DNA of 64,000 bases from Pocillopora verrucosa (lineage: Eukaryota; Cnidaria; Anthozoa; Scleractinia; Pocilloporidae). Positions 1 to 12,146 of the stretch are shown piece by piece. The notes under the pieces were generated by a model. The model was not told where the DNA came from. It did no database searches and saw nothing but the letters and a program-made list of their open reading frames with translations. The position numbers and the translations under genes are program-made. Position 1 is the first letter of the stretch; each line of letters starts with the position of its first letter. Location: the NCBI RefSeq assembly GCF_036669915.1, contig NC_089312.1, positions 31,122,830 through 31,186,829 on the forward strand, given 5' to 3'.

Positions 1-3000
1 ACTTATCCAGCCGCTCGATCTTCCGTTTATAAATTTATCCTGGGTTCGTCATTAGCATTTCCCACTTCTTTGTTTGCTTTTTTGTTTGAATTTTTATCTC
101 GTTTGTTGGTGTATATCGTTTGAGGAAATGGTATTTATAATTCTGTTTATTTTCCTTTTTGCGGCTTATTAGTATGGTTAGAAACCTTAAATTAAAAAGA
201 TAGCGTGACTATTGCCATTTCACTGCATTTCATTGGATTTTGCGTAGGTAACTCAAAATATTAATGAAAACTATTTTTATTTTTTTATTGAAATAAAAGC
301 TAAACGGCGGAGGGTTGACATTTAATTTTACCTCATCGTCTGATGTTGTTTCAAAACTGCAACCTCATTACGTAACCAAATACTTCTGAACTACAACATA
401 CAAATCATGTCTGGTATGCCATTTCTTAAACATGTAGCGGCAATCAACTGGAATAAAAGAATGACGTCCTTTTCATTTCTTCCTGAACATCACAATAAAT
501 AGTGATTTTCACGTACGATTTTTCCTTTTACGAACACTCAATTATGGCGCAGAATGAATGAATGAATTAAGACCTCTTTTAAGGAACAACTAAGTTTGGA
601 AATTAAGTTTTTCCCGAATATTCCGGAATCACAAATCCCACGAAGTGAAATCAGATCTATGAAGTACATTGATCCTTTGGTTTTGAGCGAGTAAAAACAA
701 ATGGTTTGTCATCATTGATCTGTTCGCTGCACAAGAGGCTGATTATTATTCTGTTCTACTCCTTTCTTTGGGCGAGTTTCGCTTAACGAAACTCAAGATT
801 GAATGAGTAGCCCGATTGAGTTGCGCCCTTCGTGTGTTTAAAATGAAATTTTGTTCATTCATCAGGAATAATTGAGTTCCAAAAAGTCATCTTTCAGATA
901 ATTGATAAATTCCCGCTAATGCACTATTTATACCCTCAAAATCTAAACACTGCACAATTTAATCTCACTACGAGGTAAATTTCGAGCCAGATAGAACTGA
1001 ACAATCAACCACACATTTCCTCATTATATTACTAAAAACAAATCAATTTATCGCCAAAATTTCTACTTTTTTCGGTTAAACATCTCCAGCTTGGTCAAAT
1101 ATAGCAAAACTGAACCTAATGGATTGCACCCTAAAGGCTCCGCTGTCTTGTGAAAAGGCAATATAAGCAGTACTGATTATATAATGAAATATCATGCATA
1201 TAATAAAGACTAAGTGCAAATATTGAGGTTTTAAGAAGAGGCTAAGTAAAGCAGGCTAAGTGCAGAAACTGAACCAGTTTCCGGCGCTTGAAGGAAAATC
1301 TCCGTATCATTAACCTGAGATAAAAAGATCTATTAGCTACTGACTTCTTTAGCGTTCTTTAGCAAGCAGGAAGGAGGATGCTGTCAATCGTTTTCTTCTC
1401 CTCAAATACTACATTAACCTGAAAAAAACAAAACAAAACAAACAAACAAACGAATGAAAAAAATAAAAATAAAATATCCAAATCTACCTAATCCAGAAGA
1501 AATTTTAGGTCAAGCGTTTAGATGTACTGCTCATTTATCGACAATATCCGAGCGTCTTGACTTGTGAGCCTATCGTGATTTTTTGAGACTAAGAGGGTGG
1601 AGAAAAACGACTAAAATTTTTTTAACTACACCGGATGCCATTCAAACTCAGCATATCTAGCGAGGCTATGATAAATCTAATGGCAACGCGACCATCTGTT
1701 TCTGAGTCAAGTTTGGTTCAATTGTCTTGTTAATCAGTCCTGTCAATTCACGACAAAGAGCCACCTGAACAAAAGGGTTAAATGTCATCCTTTTATCACT
1801 AGCAAAACCGAAATTTCAACGCGACGTATTTGAATTTGTTCAGTCCACTGAGTTCAATTAAAGATCGCTGAAGCGTATATCGATTGTCGTCAAGTTCTGC
1901 CGGTGGTGTAGTGAAACACTTTTTTGGGAGAGCAGCGGCCATCGATACTTGGCTTCAAGAAAATTCAATAACCTTTGTCTGGGATCTTAAGCCACTGGCA
2001 CTTGGAGCATGTCACGATTTCCTGAGTCGAACTGCTCGTACCTCATCAAGTGGTCGTATAACTGAGCTAATTAGAAGCGCAAGGGAAATGGGGAGAACAT
2101 CAGACCAGTTACAGTTTCTATCAGTGTCTTTGATTTAGAAAACCCCCGTCTTGAAAGTGGGGCAGCTGTTATGAACTCAGAGACAATGAACAAGTGCCTT
2201 TAGTTTCAAGGATAGTAAAACAGGTTCTCTTTGTGGTGTAGTCTGTCATAAAAAAAAATATAAAATTACCGAGGAAAAAAGAGAAGTCGATTCATTATGC
2301 AGAATAAATAATTGACAATGTTCGGGTTAGGGGCGTCTGCAGTTAAAAGCGAATAAACCAATATGGAAACACTTTTTCTTTTGAGTTGAAATAAAGTTTT
2401 TTTGTTGTTTAGCACAGTATTATAGTCTCGAGTATGCCTAATCTTGATATAATGGGGTGTGTTTCACCTCAGCCAATCACAATTCAGAGTTTTCCTAAAA
2501 TATGCGAGGAACGACGTGGTTTACTAATTATTTTTGTATCAACACAATTCAACCAAACAGTGTACAGAGAAACTTGCATTTGATCAGGTGCTAAATTTGT
2601 AACTTGTGGTTCCAAGAAGCCATTAATTGATCCTCTTTTCCAAAAATTATAAAGGAAAATACTTTGCGAGATTAAGTATGATTTGAAGACCTTTGCGTTA
2701 AAGAAAACATTCTTCGAATTCTATCCCCGTGTTTGGGCATCGAACCACGCGAGCTTCGAATTCTTCTTGAACAAACGCGTGACGAAAGGAAATGTCATTG
2801 ACCCCCCTCTAGGAAGAAATTGCTCAAGTCTTTTGTGGGCGCGCCAGGCATAGTTGTGTCATTCCTCGCATTCTTTGTTAGCCTCCGTTTTCACTCAAGT
2901 AAAGGGCAACTTGCTAATTCCAGGTGATTTTTCGAAGGACGACGTTACTATCATTCCTCTTGTATTTTGAAGAATTCTGTGTGGTTAGGTACGTTTCACG

Positions 3001-3246
3001 AAACTTTGAATGGTTTTAAATCATCCGATAGATTTTCCCCCTTCGAATGTTCGATCGGCCTGTTGAATCGTTCGAATTTTTTTCATTTTTCCAGACTTGT
3101 GCTTCCGGAACGACTGATCAAGCCATCAGTTAGAAGTCTACTGGGTCAGAATAAACAGTATTTGGAGATTCCCTCCAGCTAAGATCAATTTTTTACTCAG
3201 TGTTTCCAACAAAACCGCCAAGATTTCGGACCACGAGGACCTCGAA
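1..3246. other. Upstream region and 5' leader of the TEAD gene; no other gene seen
   Basis: AT-rich non-coding sequence. I see no exon that joins to a recognisable protein. Open frames here are short and begin at non-ATG codons. A short A/C-rich simple run (aaac units) lies near 1430-1455. The last few hundred bases before 3247 are less AT-rich and presumably contain the TEAD promoter and 5' untranslated leader, but no TATA box or defined start site can be assigned from sequence alone. Confidence 0.5.
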
Positions 3247-6200
3247 ATGACTAACTCGGCCGACGAGGGCAGCGCGACCAAAAGCCCCGTCGACATGGCC
3301 AATGATGCCGAAGGAGTATGGTCGCCAGATATCGAGCAGTCCTTTCAGGAGGCTCTGGCAATTTACCCTCCTTGTGGGCGGCGAAAAATTATTCTCTCTG
3401 ATGAAGGCAAAATGTACGGTGAGTGGCGCATTCTTGTCTTCGAATTTGTTTAATTCGTCAAGCGTCGATTGTTTGAATATTGCTCAACCCGGAAACCTAA
3501 ACTATGGTCACTAACGAAGTTGCTTGCTCCTTTCGCATAACTCACTTACTTTGAAACTATTTCTAAAATGAGAAACGGCTGGCTTGTTAAGAATAGAGAG
3601 AATGTTGACACTACATACCGCGCTTTCCACGAAGGCATGGAATGGGCAGTCGAGTTGTTTATATCAACTGAACAACGCGATCTCTTGTTGTAATAACTAC
3701 ATATTATTGGCATTCAGCACTCACAGTTTAACACCGATCTCTCGTGGCAGCTGTCCAGCTAGAGTTCATGAAAATGTTAGCATACTTGTAGGCTTCTTGG
3801 CGGTTTTCGCTGAGCAACTAAAAATTCAGCTCCAATGATAAGATGTCACGAACGCTAAGCGTACGCAGCTACGCGTGTTCAATTGTTTGAAATATGCTTG
3901 CTATGTAACTCGCAGTTTTACATTAACCCCTTACCACAGCGGTTGCATGATCAGTATAACTCATCAGTTTTGCTTAATTTGTGTTTTGGAAGACCAACTT
4001 GTCAATTTTGTGGGCGATTAAAAGAAGAAGATCATTTTGATCGCCTCAGTTATTTTGTCTCTCAGAACCGTTGAGATCTCAGGCATAGCATGTGTTTTAC
4101 ATTGCGTTTGTAACAAAGGATCACGAATTATTTTGTTGGAATGCATGTTTAGTTTATTGAGTTTAAAAGATGGCGAACATTAAATTTTAAAAAACTCAGC
4201 TTTTTTATAACTTTTATGTGTTGTGGAACAAAGACCTCGTCATATTTGTATCTGATTAGTATGCCACATGGATAATATTAAGCAACTTGAATAGAATATA
4301 ATGAAATGCTATGCTGAAAAAATACGCAACACTGAAACTTAATTTATGAAATGTGCTTTGGTAATGTCACCCACACTTTTCCTTTTCCTGTAATCTGTAT
4401 TAAGTCCTTAATGCTTTGTTTCCTTCAAATTCAGTTCAAAATACAGATGAAGTTCATTATAATTTTGTATTTTCTTGGCAATATAGTCCTTTCCCCCAGC
4501 CACAGTTTAGGCAGTTTTAGTCCTTCATGGGTGATGAAGAAATTTTTGTTCATTGAAAAAATATACTTTTCCAATTTTAAAGACCAAGAGTTAAAAACAA
4601 CTGATTTTGTTCTGTTATGTTGAATTTTGAACAAAATTCACACTTTACTTAATTATTATTTTCATAATTATTGTGCAATTCAAGGAAAGATAATGCCTCT
4701 TCAACAAAAGTGTGGGTGGTACAAGTACATGCATACTAAGATCTTACTCCGAAACTGTTTTGGCTGATAAACCAAGGTAGTAATTTAGAAAACACTGATA
4801 ATATGAGGAATGGGTGCCAAGTCTCCTAATATACAGCTAACCCTAAAGACTTCTCAAATATTGATTTAAATTTAAGGCAGTGCGACCACACTAATTTTCC
4901 TTTTATTTAAGGATGAGCTAAAGAAACATTGATTGATAATGAGTCTTCCCTATGTAATCTAAATTAAGCGCCTGTCTTCCTAAATTGTAGAATTCAAGTT
5001 AGAGCTCTTTTCTGTTTTTGAATGCAGGCCGTAATGAGTTGATTGCTCGATACATCAAGCTGAGAACTGGAAAAACAAGAACAAGGAAACAGGTAACTAT
5101 TTTAAATCTAGGAGTTACAATCAAGATAGTGTTTTTCGACTCTCAAAGTGGGGAATGAATCTATTAATAAGAATATTGACAAATTTCTTAAACTGAAGTT
5201 ATATTTTTCTCTTTGACTTCAACTTGGCTGGTTCACATCAGTAATAGTAACTTTTCAAAACGTTTTTCTCCATCAGCCAGTTTTCCTTTTGCATGCACCT
5301 GTATCTAGTGATACTGTGAGAAATTCAGAAGAAGGGGTACCTCTTGCAGCTTGGTTGTTCCATTTTTTTTTGTGGTGCCAATTATGATATTCTTTTTTAT
5401 GGAAAAAAAAAAATCAATGAAAGCTATGATCCCAAAAAAGAGGCTTTTTTTTTATCTAGCACCAGACAAAAGTTCTGATTGGTTCAGGCAGCAATATTTT
5501 CAAGCTGGGTGCTTACTGGGTGAAGTTGAGATTTTTCAAATTTTTTTCTTACATAGGTTTCCAGTCACATTCAAGTGTTAGCAAGGAAAAAGGCAAGGGA
5601 GATTCAAGGCAAACTTAAGGTTAGTTACACTGCTTATTTTTTTTTATTTGTGTTTGATAGGTTTCAAGTCACATTCAGGTGTTAGCGAGGAGAAAACCAA
5701 GAGAAGTGCATGCAAAAATTAAGGTTTGTACATAAGTGTATACTGTAGGTGTAAGATTATAACACTTAGAGTAACAATTACAAAGAATTACAAGTCAGCA
5801 ATTACAGTTGTTGAAAACCAAAAGTTGCTTTCGAGCATCCTGTTATAAAGTAACAAAGGACCAGTTGACCTCAGCACCTGAAGTAGAATAGTACTGTTTG
5901 GTTGAAACCTTAGAATCAACATAAAGTGATTGATTCCAGAGATAAATGGTGTTATTGTATTATTAGCCATAATAGTATTTCACCATAGGAAATAACTTCA
6001 ACCTTTCTAAGCTTTTGTATTTCATCTTATCGTTATTGTTTTCCTAATCTCAAACTTTTTTTCAATGGTATTTCTAGCTTTCGGAGTTAATTCCAAGATT
6101 AATGATTTTTTTATCAATGTCAAATGTAGGACCAGGCTGCGCGAGACAAAGCTCTTCAGACTATGGCCTCAATGTCATCGGCACAAATTGTGTCAGCCTC

Positions 6201-9200
6201 TGTACTTCACAGTAAGGCTCTGGCGGCAGCTGGAATGCCTGCATTTAACAATGAAAGCCAAGGATACCAAGTATGTCCAGTACAATTATAATTAATAGAT
6301 ATCTCAAAACTTTTCACACTACATGTTTCTAAAACTTAACTCTTCAAATTGTATTGTTATCTGTTGCATGGTCTTTAAGGTCATCAGATAAACCAGCTTA
6401 AGTTGAAAATTTTGAATTACTATTTTTTTTCTCAGACTGACCCTTTCGGAAAAGCTAGGTCAAGATTTAGTATTTTCGAACACTCTGATTAGAGTGCTCT
6501 TTGCTCTCTTAAATCAATTAAGGTTACTGGTATTTGGAAGATTGACAAATTTACTGGGAGTGTTTTCGGGGAACTGGAAGAGGTCTTTCTGAAATAACTT
6601 CATCTTTTAAATCTTAAAGTAGATTCTTGGGCCATTCCTTTTTCCGGTCAAAATACATGTTTTTTGTTTATTTTAGCAACAATACTGGCCATCTAGCGCA
6701 GGGCAGCCAGTGCCAGGCAGTTATAACAATGCCTCACAAGCTCCATATGGCAGTCCAGGAGTCCAAGCCAGTGTACCTGGTAGTGTTGTGTCCACAGCTG
6801 CAGTTGCAAGCCCCACTGGAGCTGTTGTCAGTACTCCTGAAGACATGGTAAGTTTTCTGTACAACGATTTTAACAGGATGGACTGAGATTTAAGGATGTC
6901 CGTTGATTGTTGTTTGCCAGGTTGAAGGTAAAACATGAAATTTTTTAAGAGCTGAGTGAGAGCAAGATGAAGGTTACATCCTTTACTATCAACCCTTTAC
7001 ATCCTCACAGCAGTATATGTGTTTTCCATACTTTTATCTGGACATTTCCTATGGTAGTTACAAAGGGAATTTGTTCAACAATCAGGAGCTTCTTGAGTTC
7101 ATAGTCATTTCCTTTACTCTCATGAATTAAATGTTTGGTTCAGGGGTGATACTGTCCAGACAAGTTACATGCTTTTCACCCTGTGAGAGAAGAATAATTT
7201 TAGATTCTATTCTTTCATTTTACTTTCCATTCCATCCAGTACATTAAGAGTGGGATTTGATTGTCTTTATTTTTTTTATTTTTTTATTATTTTTTTTTTT
7301 GCAGAGGAGTGTCACACACAGCAGAGGAACTGTATCCTCTACACCACCAACTTTTGCTGCACATGGCAGCTCAACATGGCCTCAGAGATCTGTTGAACAG
7401 CAGCTAGTAAGTGCACCTATCATTACTGCAGCAGTGTTATCTAAAGGTCGATTTACACTTTTATTATAAGCAATGTTGGCCAATTACTATAAGTATATAA
7501 TAAATGGTAGATATCCAAATAATAGTCTTAATATTCTTTGCTGTCCACCTCACACCTTCCACCTTTGCTGTCCACCTCACATCTAAACAGCAGTTTATCA
7601 CAGTGTTGATGGCTAGCTTGGTAAATATTCATCACCAAACACCTCCACTTTGGTGAATAGTTATTAACTATTACTATTTGGATTTGACTTTCTAGGTCTT
7701 TCACATCATTTTTATAGTTTGATATTCAAAAGTTACATGTTATGAAAACCCTTAATAACTAAACATCATTATGCACGTTTTCCATACTGTTCTCTATACA
7801 TTCCAACTGGCACTGACCAGGTGAACTCATTCAACAGTCAGGAACTGCTTGAGTTGTGGATCATTTCCTTTATTTTCATGTTCTGAGCGTTTGACTCATT
7901 AATGATACTGTAAGGGGAATATAGATACTTGTATTAGTCACCAGTGAGAAAAAGAGGGAGAACCTTTCAGCTCCTCTAACTTTGTGACTGTCATGATTTT
8001 AGTTAACTTAATTTTGTTTGATTTTAGCCCCTGCGGCTGGTGGACTTCTCAGCATTTCTCGAACAACAGCGAATGGAACCTGAGTCGGTAATTAGAATCT
8101 CTACCAGACACATGTTAAGCTATTAATTGCAAATTTAAGATATACACACAGCCCGTAGTGTGTTGCATTGGATAGACTGCAGTGTCCTTTAGAAGTTAAC
8201 AGCTACACATACTTCAAAATCCTAAGTAACTGAAGAAATGTCCAGTAAGCAAGATAATGTGGCAGTGGAAACAAACAAAACAGCTTTCAAACATTGAAGT
8301 TTTGAACAAATGTCAAGCTTGAATTTTAAACTAAATTCCTCTTCATTCCTTTCCTTTAGTACCACAAGCATTTGTTTGTTCACTTGGGACCAAACACAGA
8401 TCTTGGTGACCCTCACCTTGAGGTAAAGCATTTAATTAGAATGCATGGATTGAATACAATTTTATTGGTTGTTATTATACTGTGGAATCTCAATTATCCA
8501 GACTCAGGGGGACTGGGCTGAATAATGTGCATAAATGAAATGGCCCCAAAATAAAACTGAATAAATATATTAAACCAATGTCATACAAGAATGAAAGTAC
8601 ATTCTCAAATAACAGTGCATCATTGCCAATACTTGTTAAAGTATTTACAAAATCATTTTACAAGGACTACATTTTATGACCTAGAATGCTTACATGTGCA
8701 CCTTGCTAATTCTTCAATTCTTTGAAACTGCATTATTGAAATTGTTTCAGTGCATCTGCTTGGTTTGATGGGAAAGAGTTGTTACAGATCTCATTTTTGA
8801 ATGATTGACTTTCATGAAAAAATAGGACCAGAGAGGCAAGTCGGGATAATAAAAAAATCTGGATAATTGAGATTCGACTGTAGTGGATTGCCAACAATTT
8901 CCAACATTATGAACTCTTAATTAAGGCTTGTTTGCACAAAAATATCTGTGGATGTGTGACCAAGCAGCTTTATCATGCAGTTTGTCTCAGCGGGGCAGTG
9001 AAAAAATTTCAACAACTGATAACATCACTATTTTTTTTCTTCTTTTGTTGAACTGAAGGCAGTCGACATTCGCCAGATTTATGACAAGTTTCCTGAGAAG
9101 AAAGGAGGCCTTAAAGAGCTTTATGACAAGGGACCCCAAGCAGTATTTTTCTTGGTGAAATTTTGGGTAGGCAGGACTGTCATTATTATTTTTCTGTGTT

Positions 9201-11560
9201 ATGAAGTATGATCCTGATGTTCCTTTGGTTGTTAGTTTTGGTTATAGACACACTTCTTGTTAACCCTCTAACCCTGAGAGTGACCAGCATCTAATTTCTC
9301 TTTACAGTAATACTGCTGAATTATTCTTTAACCCTTTAACTCCTAGATCAAATTTGTTATTCTCCTTACTGTCAACCATACAATTCTTCAGAGAATTTAG
9401 TATTGGATCAGCTAATTATCCCCAAATTTATTTTTTTTCAATTCTCATCACTAATCTGGTTCACATGTTATTGATATAGTAAGGAGAAATTCTGTCTTGG
9501 TCACTCATGGGAGTCAAAGGGTTATTAAGATCATGAGAATAAACAAAAGGATTACCAACTTGAGAAGCTTTGATCATAAAATGAATTCTCCTTGTTTGTA
9601 CCAGGAAAATGTATAGAGGAGAGTATGAAGAATATCGTTACTGATTTTATGGTGTAAATTAAGGGTTTTTCTGATTTTCCTTCCTAGGCTGATCTGAATA
9701 CAAACATACATGATGAAGCTGGAGCATTTTATGGTGTTTCAAGCACGTAAGTGTCTTATTTTTAAATTACAGTACAATCAGTTTATTGGATAAGTTTTTA
9801 CACTCACTGAACTACCCATATACTGTTTCAAATGAAGTTTGGCCATAAATTATCTGGTTTATAGTTCATTATATGCAAGAAATTGTACATAACCCTGTAA
9901 AGTGCCCAAACTCCTTTCCTTAAAATATAACGTGTGTGGGAAATTATTTATAAAAGTAATCCATAGAAATCCTTACAAATTTATGGGGATAAATTTACAC
10001 TGCCACTTGTCACTCAGCCACTTATTTGAACTTGACAGTTAACTAAGGTAAATTGTCACTAATGAAAAGCCTTTGCTTTTATTCTAGTTATGAGTCAAAC
10101 GAAAATATGACCATCACATGTTCCACAAAAGTTTGTTCATTTGGCAAGCAAGTTGTGGAGAAAGTGGAGGTGAGACAAAATGCAAAAAATAATCAATGAA
10201 ATATCAATCAAAGTCTACTGATCTTGCAAGTTAGAAATTACAATTAGTGGTGAGAGTATTGGTGACTGATTTAGCCCATTCATGTAGATATTGTGCTGAG
10301 TTTCTCTTGGCATTTCAGAGACCCATCATACTAGTAAACAGATATTTTGGACGGAGACCCCATCTTTCCTCTTTTTTAGTTACATATATGTACTTTGGGT
10401 ATAGCAACCAAAATTGAGCTGTGTATACATGTACTTTCTAACATGAATGTGGACTTTTTTTTTCTCCTTTCTTTCAGACTGAATTTGGCCACTTCGAAAA
10501 CAGTCGGTTTGTTTACCGCATTCACAGGTCCCCAATGTGCGAATACATGATCAATTTTGTTCACAAACTTAAACAGTTGCCTGAAAAGTACATGATGAAC
10601 AGTGTGTTGGAGAACTTCACGATTCTTCAAGTAAGTTAAAGTGTCACAAGGGAACTGATGTCAGTGGGCTTTAAGTGAATATATACTTTGTACAACTTTT
10701 CATACCACAACAATGAAATTGCCTGTAGTACCTCTGTAGTGTAAGTTGCAAGATTGTGCTACATTGCATGATGTCAATTGTGGCAAGTAAGCATTCCACT
10801 TTAGTTCTCAGGCTCTTTCCAAGCCAGTACAGTCTTTTTGTATTGTCCAACTTGTTTAGTTGAGTGGACAGGCTGAGTTTGCAGTTACTGTGGTGAATGT
10901 GAGGATGCAAATTTGAAACAAAACCAAAACTTTTAACCTTTTTGACCCCTAAGTTTGCCAAGCATCTATTTACTCCTTACATTATTATTCCTGAATCACA
11001 TAAAGATCATAAGAATAAGAGAAATGATTACTAACTAATAAAGCACCAGGTAATTAATCAAATTCTGCTTGCTAGAATATGCATACTGATGTTAGGGTGT
11101 AAAGAGTTAATCAACTCTTTACACCTTAACATCAGTATGTATATTCTCTCTGTTCTCTACACATGTCTTGGTTCTGAAAAAGAGAATTTGTTGAACAATC
11201 AAGAGCTTCTTTAGTTGTAGATCATGTCCCATATTCTCATGACCTTAATGTTTTATTCAGGGTGATCTTAGAAGGAGAAATTTTATGCCAGTCACTCTTA
11301 GGGATTAAAGGGTAAATGTAATCAACAAATGGCTGTCAGGATACAGCCCTTATAGCCAACTTGCTAATTTTTTAGACTTGCTTATAGGGTGTTGGTAAGC
11401 TGCTAACAATTCAGCCATATTTAATTTATTTATCATTCATTTGTAGGTATTATCAAACAGGGAGACACAAGAAACCTTACTCTGCCTTGCCTATGTGTTT
11501 GAAGTATCAACTAGCGAACATGGAGCTCAGCATCATATTTACCGACTAGTTAAAGACTAA
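3247..11560 (+). CDS. TEAD: TEAD/Scalloped-family transcription factor (TEA domain), 13 exons
   Basis: Sequence-specific DNA-binding partner of YAP/Yorkie and Vestigial-like cofactors; acts in the nucleus at the end of the Hippo pathway. Coding exons: 3247-3418, 5028-5092, 5557-5619 (or 5661-5723), 6130-6270, 6677-6847, 7305-7406, 8028-8087, 8360-8422, 9059-9166, 9688-9746, 10088-10169, 10478-10630, 11447-11560. Phases agree throughout and give 450 aa, in the usual TEAD range. The TEA domain covers about residues 24-100 ([20 protein letters not shown] ... [16 protein letters not shown]). A Pro/Ser/Ala-rich linker (about 101-238) follows, then the YAP-binding domain (about 239-450) with [20 protein letters not shown] and ENFTILQ. 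C383 in [10 protein letters not shown] matches the conserved auto-palmitoylated cysteine of vertebrate TEADs; the C-terminus [13 protein letters not shown] is also family-typical. The start is an ordinary ATG, unlike mammalian TEAD1, which uses a non-AUG codon. All introns seen are GT-AG. Exon 3 is duplicated (see separate entries). Confidence 0.97.
5557..5619 (+). other. TEAD: TEAD alternative exon 3a (63 nt, 21 codons)
   Basis: Flanked by a pyrimidine-rich acceptor ending ttacatag and a gttagt donor, phase 0 at both ends. It encodes [10 protein letters not shown] followed by [11 protein letters not shown], the C-terminal part of the TEA domain including the DNA-recognition helix. Its tail (AREIQ-KLK) resembles vertebrate TEAD4. 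It can replace exon 3b without changing the frame. Confidence 0.93.
5661..5723 (+). other. TEAD: TEAD alternative exon 3b (63 nt, 21 codons)
   Basis: Tandem duplicate of exon 3a: same length, same phase, 49 of 63 bases identical by hand count. It encodes [10 protein letters not shown] followed by [11 protein letters not shown]. The acceptor is gtgtttgatag and the donor gtttgt. Only 41 nt (5620-5660) separate it from 3a, probably too little for both exons to be spliced together, which would make the pair mutually exclusive. Confidence 0.9.
6991..7175. repeat. Degenerate AACCCTTTA-type MITE copy in TEAD intron
   Basis: It begins aaccctttacatcctcacag and shares internal stretches (ttttccatac, gaatttgttcaacaatcagg, atttcctttactctcatgaa) with the better copies at 11110-11313 and 53041-53252. 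The far end is eroded. Confidence 0.6.
7747..7965. repeat. Degenerate AACCCTTTA-type MITE copy in TEAD intron
   Basis: It starts aacccttaataactaaacat and then follows the same internal order as the 6991 copy (ttttccatactgttctctatacatt, aactcattcaacagtcagga, atcatttcctttattttcatg, gatactgtaaggggaa). Terminal repeats are worn. Confidence 0.55.
8480..8880. mobile_element. pogo/Tigger-like non-autonomous DNA element (MITE)
   Basis: The ends form a terminal inverted repeat. The right end reads, inverted, CAGTCGAATCTCAATTATCC; the left end is the same with two or three changes. The element is flanked on both sides by TA, the target duplication typical of Tc1/mariner/pogo transposons. About 400 bp, no transposase frame. 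It sits in a TEAD intron. Confidence 0.75.
9328..9525. mobile_element. AACCCTTTA-type MITE, complete copy in TEAD intron
   Basis: The left end TTAACCCTTTAACTCC is matched by the right end GGAGTCAAAGGGTTA in inverted orientation. The interior (ctccttactgtcaaccatacaattcttcagag) is the reverse complement of the copy at 25811-26021, so both belong to one subfamily. A further partial copy lies just upstream at about 9262-9325. Confidence 0.8.
10936..11313. mobile_element. Two AACCCTTTA-type MITEs joined as an inverted dimer
   Basis: One copy runs on the minus strand (10936-11110) and a second on the plus strand (11111-11313). They meet in a near-perfect palindrome, tgttagggtgtaaagagtta then the inverse, at about 11090-11137. 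The outer ends read acccctaag and cttagggattaaaggg. The pair lies in the last TEAD intron, 130 bp before the final exon. Confidence 0.75.
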
Positions 11561-11927
11561 AAAATATTATATTAAAAGTAACTGCTTTCTAGAACATGTA
11601 TATGTATATCTTTTTCCTTTGTAAAATTTATTCTTTCAATTTCTTTATATCAAATAACTTGTATTATGTAAATGAAAGAAAACATCAGCCATTTGGAGGA
11701 CTAAAACTATCCATGCAAGATAAGGAAAATTGTTTTAAAGCACATCGATATTGCTTTGGGTTGTGATATTGCATTTTGCTGTGAGTTATAGGAGCTAGAA
11801 ATCATTACTTTTAATCAAGACATTTGAGATGACTGTCAGCTTTACTCCAATTGTAAGTTCCAGCCATCAAAAATATTTTATATTCTCTGAGATATTAAAT
11901 ACTTTTAATATCGTAAAGGGCAAGTAA

Positions 11928-12146
11928 AATAGTCCATCTCACAGTTGTGTGCTTGGTTGCCAAGCCTTTGAACAGAAGTGAGGCTAAGGTTGACCTTTTT
12001 ATGATACAAACCTTGCTGCTTTGCAGATGCAAATTACTTTGTTATCATGTGAACTAGACACTGGTCTCTATCACTACAAGGTCACCTTCAGCCTCACTCC
12101 AAATTAAAGGCTTGGCAACTAAGTACACAACTATAAAATAGCCTAT
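11928..12146. repeat. Long imperfect inverted repeat (fold-back element)
   Basis: The left arm contains gttgtgtgcttggttgccaa and gaagtgaggctaaggttgacc. The right arm carries the inverse, ggtcaccttcagcctcactcc and ggcttggcaactaagtacac. Arms of about 65-70 bp are separated by about 80 bp. It could be a fold-back MITE, and if transcribed in the TEAD 3' UTR it would form a long hairpin. Confidence 0.7.

Noticed and set aside
1884-2138. 84-codon open frame upstream of TEAD
   Set aside because: It begins at a non-ATG codon, has no recognisable domain, and no splice partner was found.
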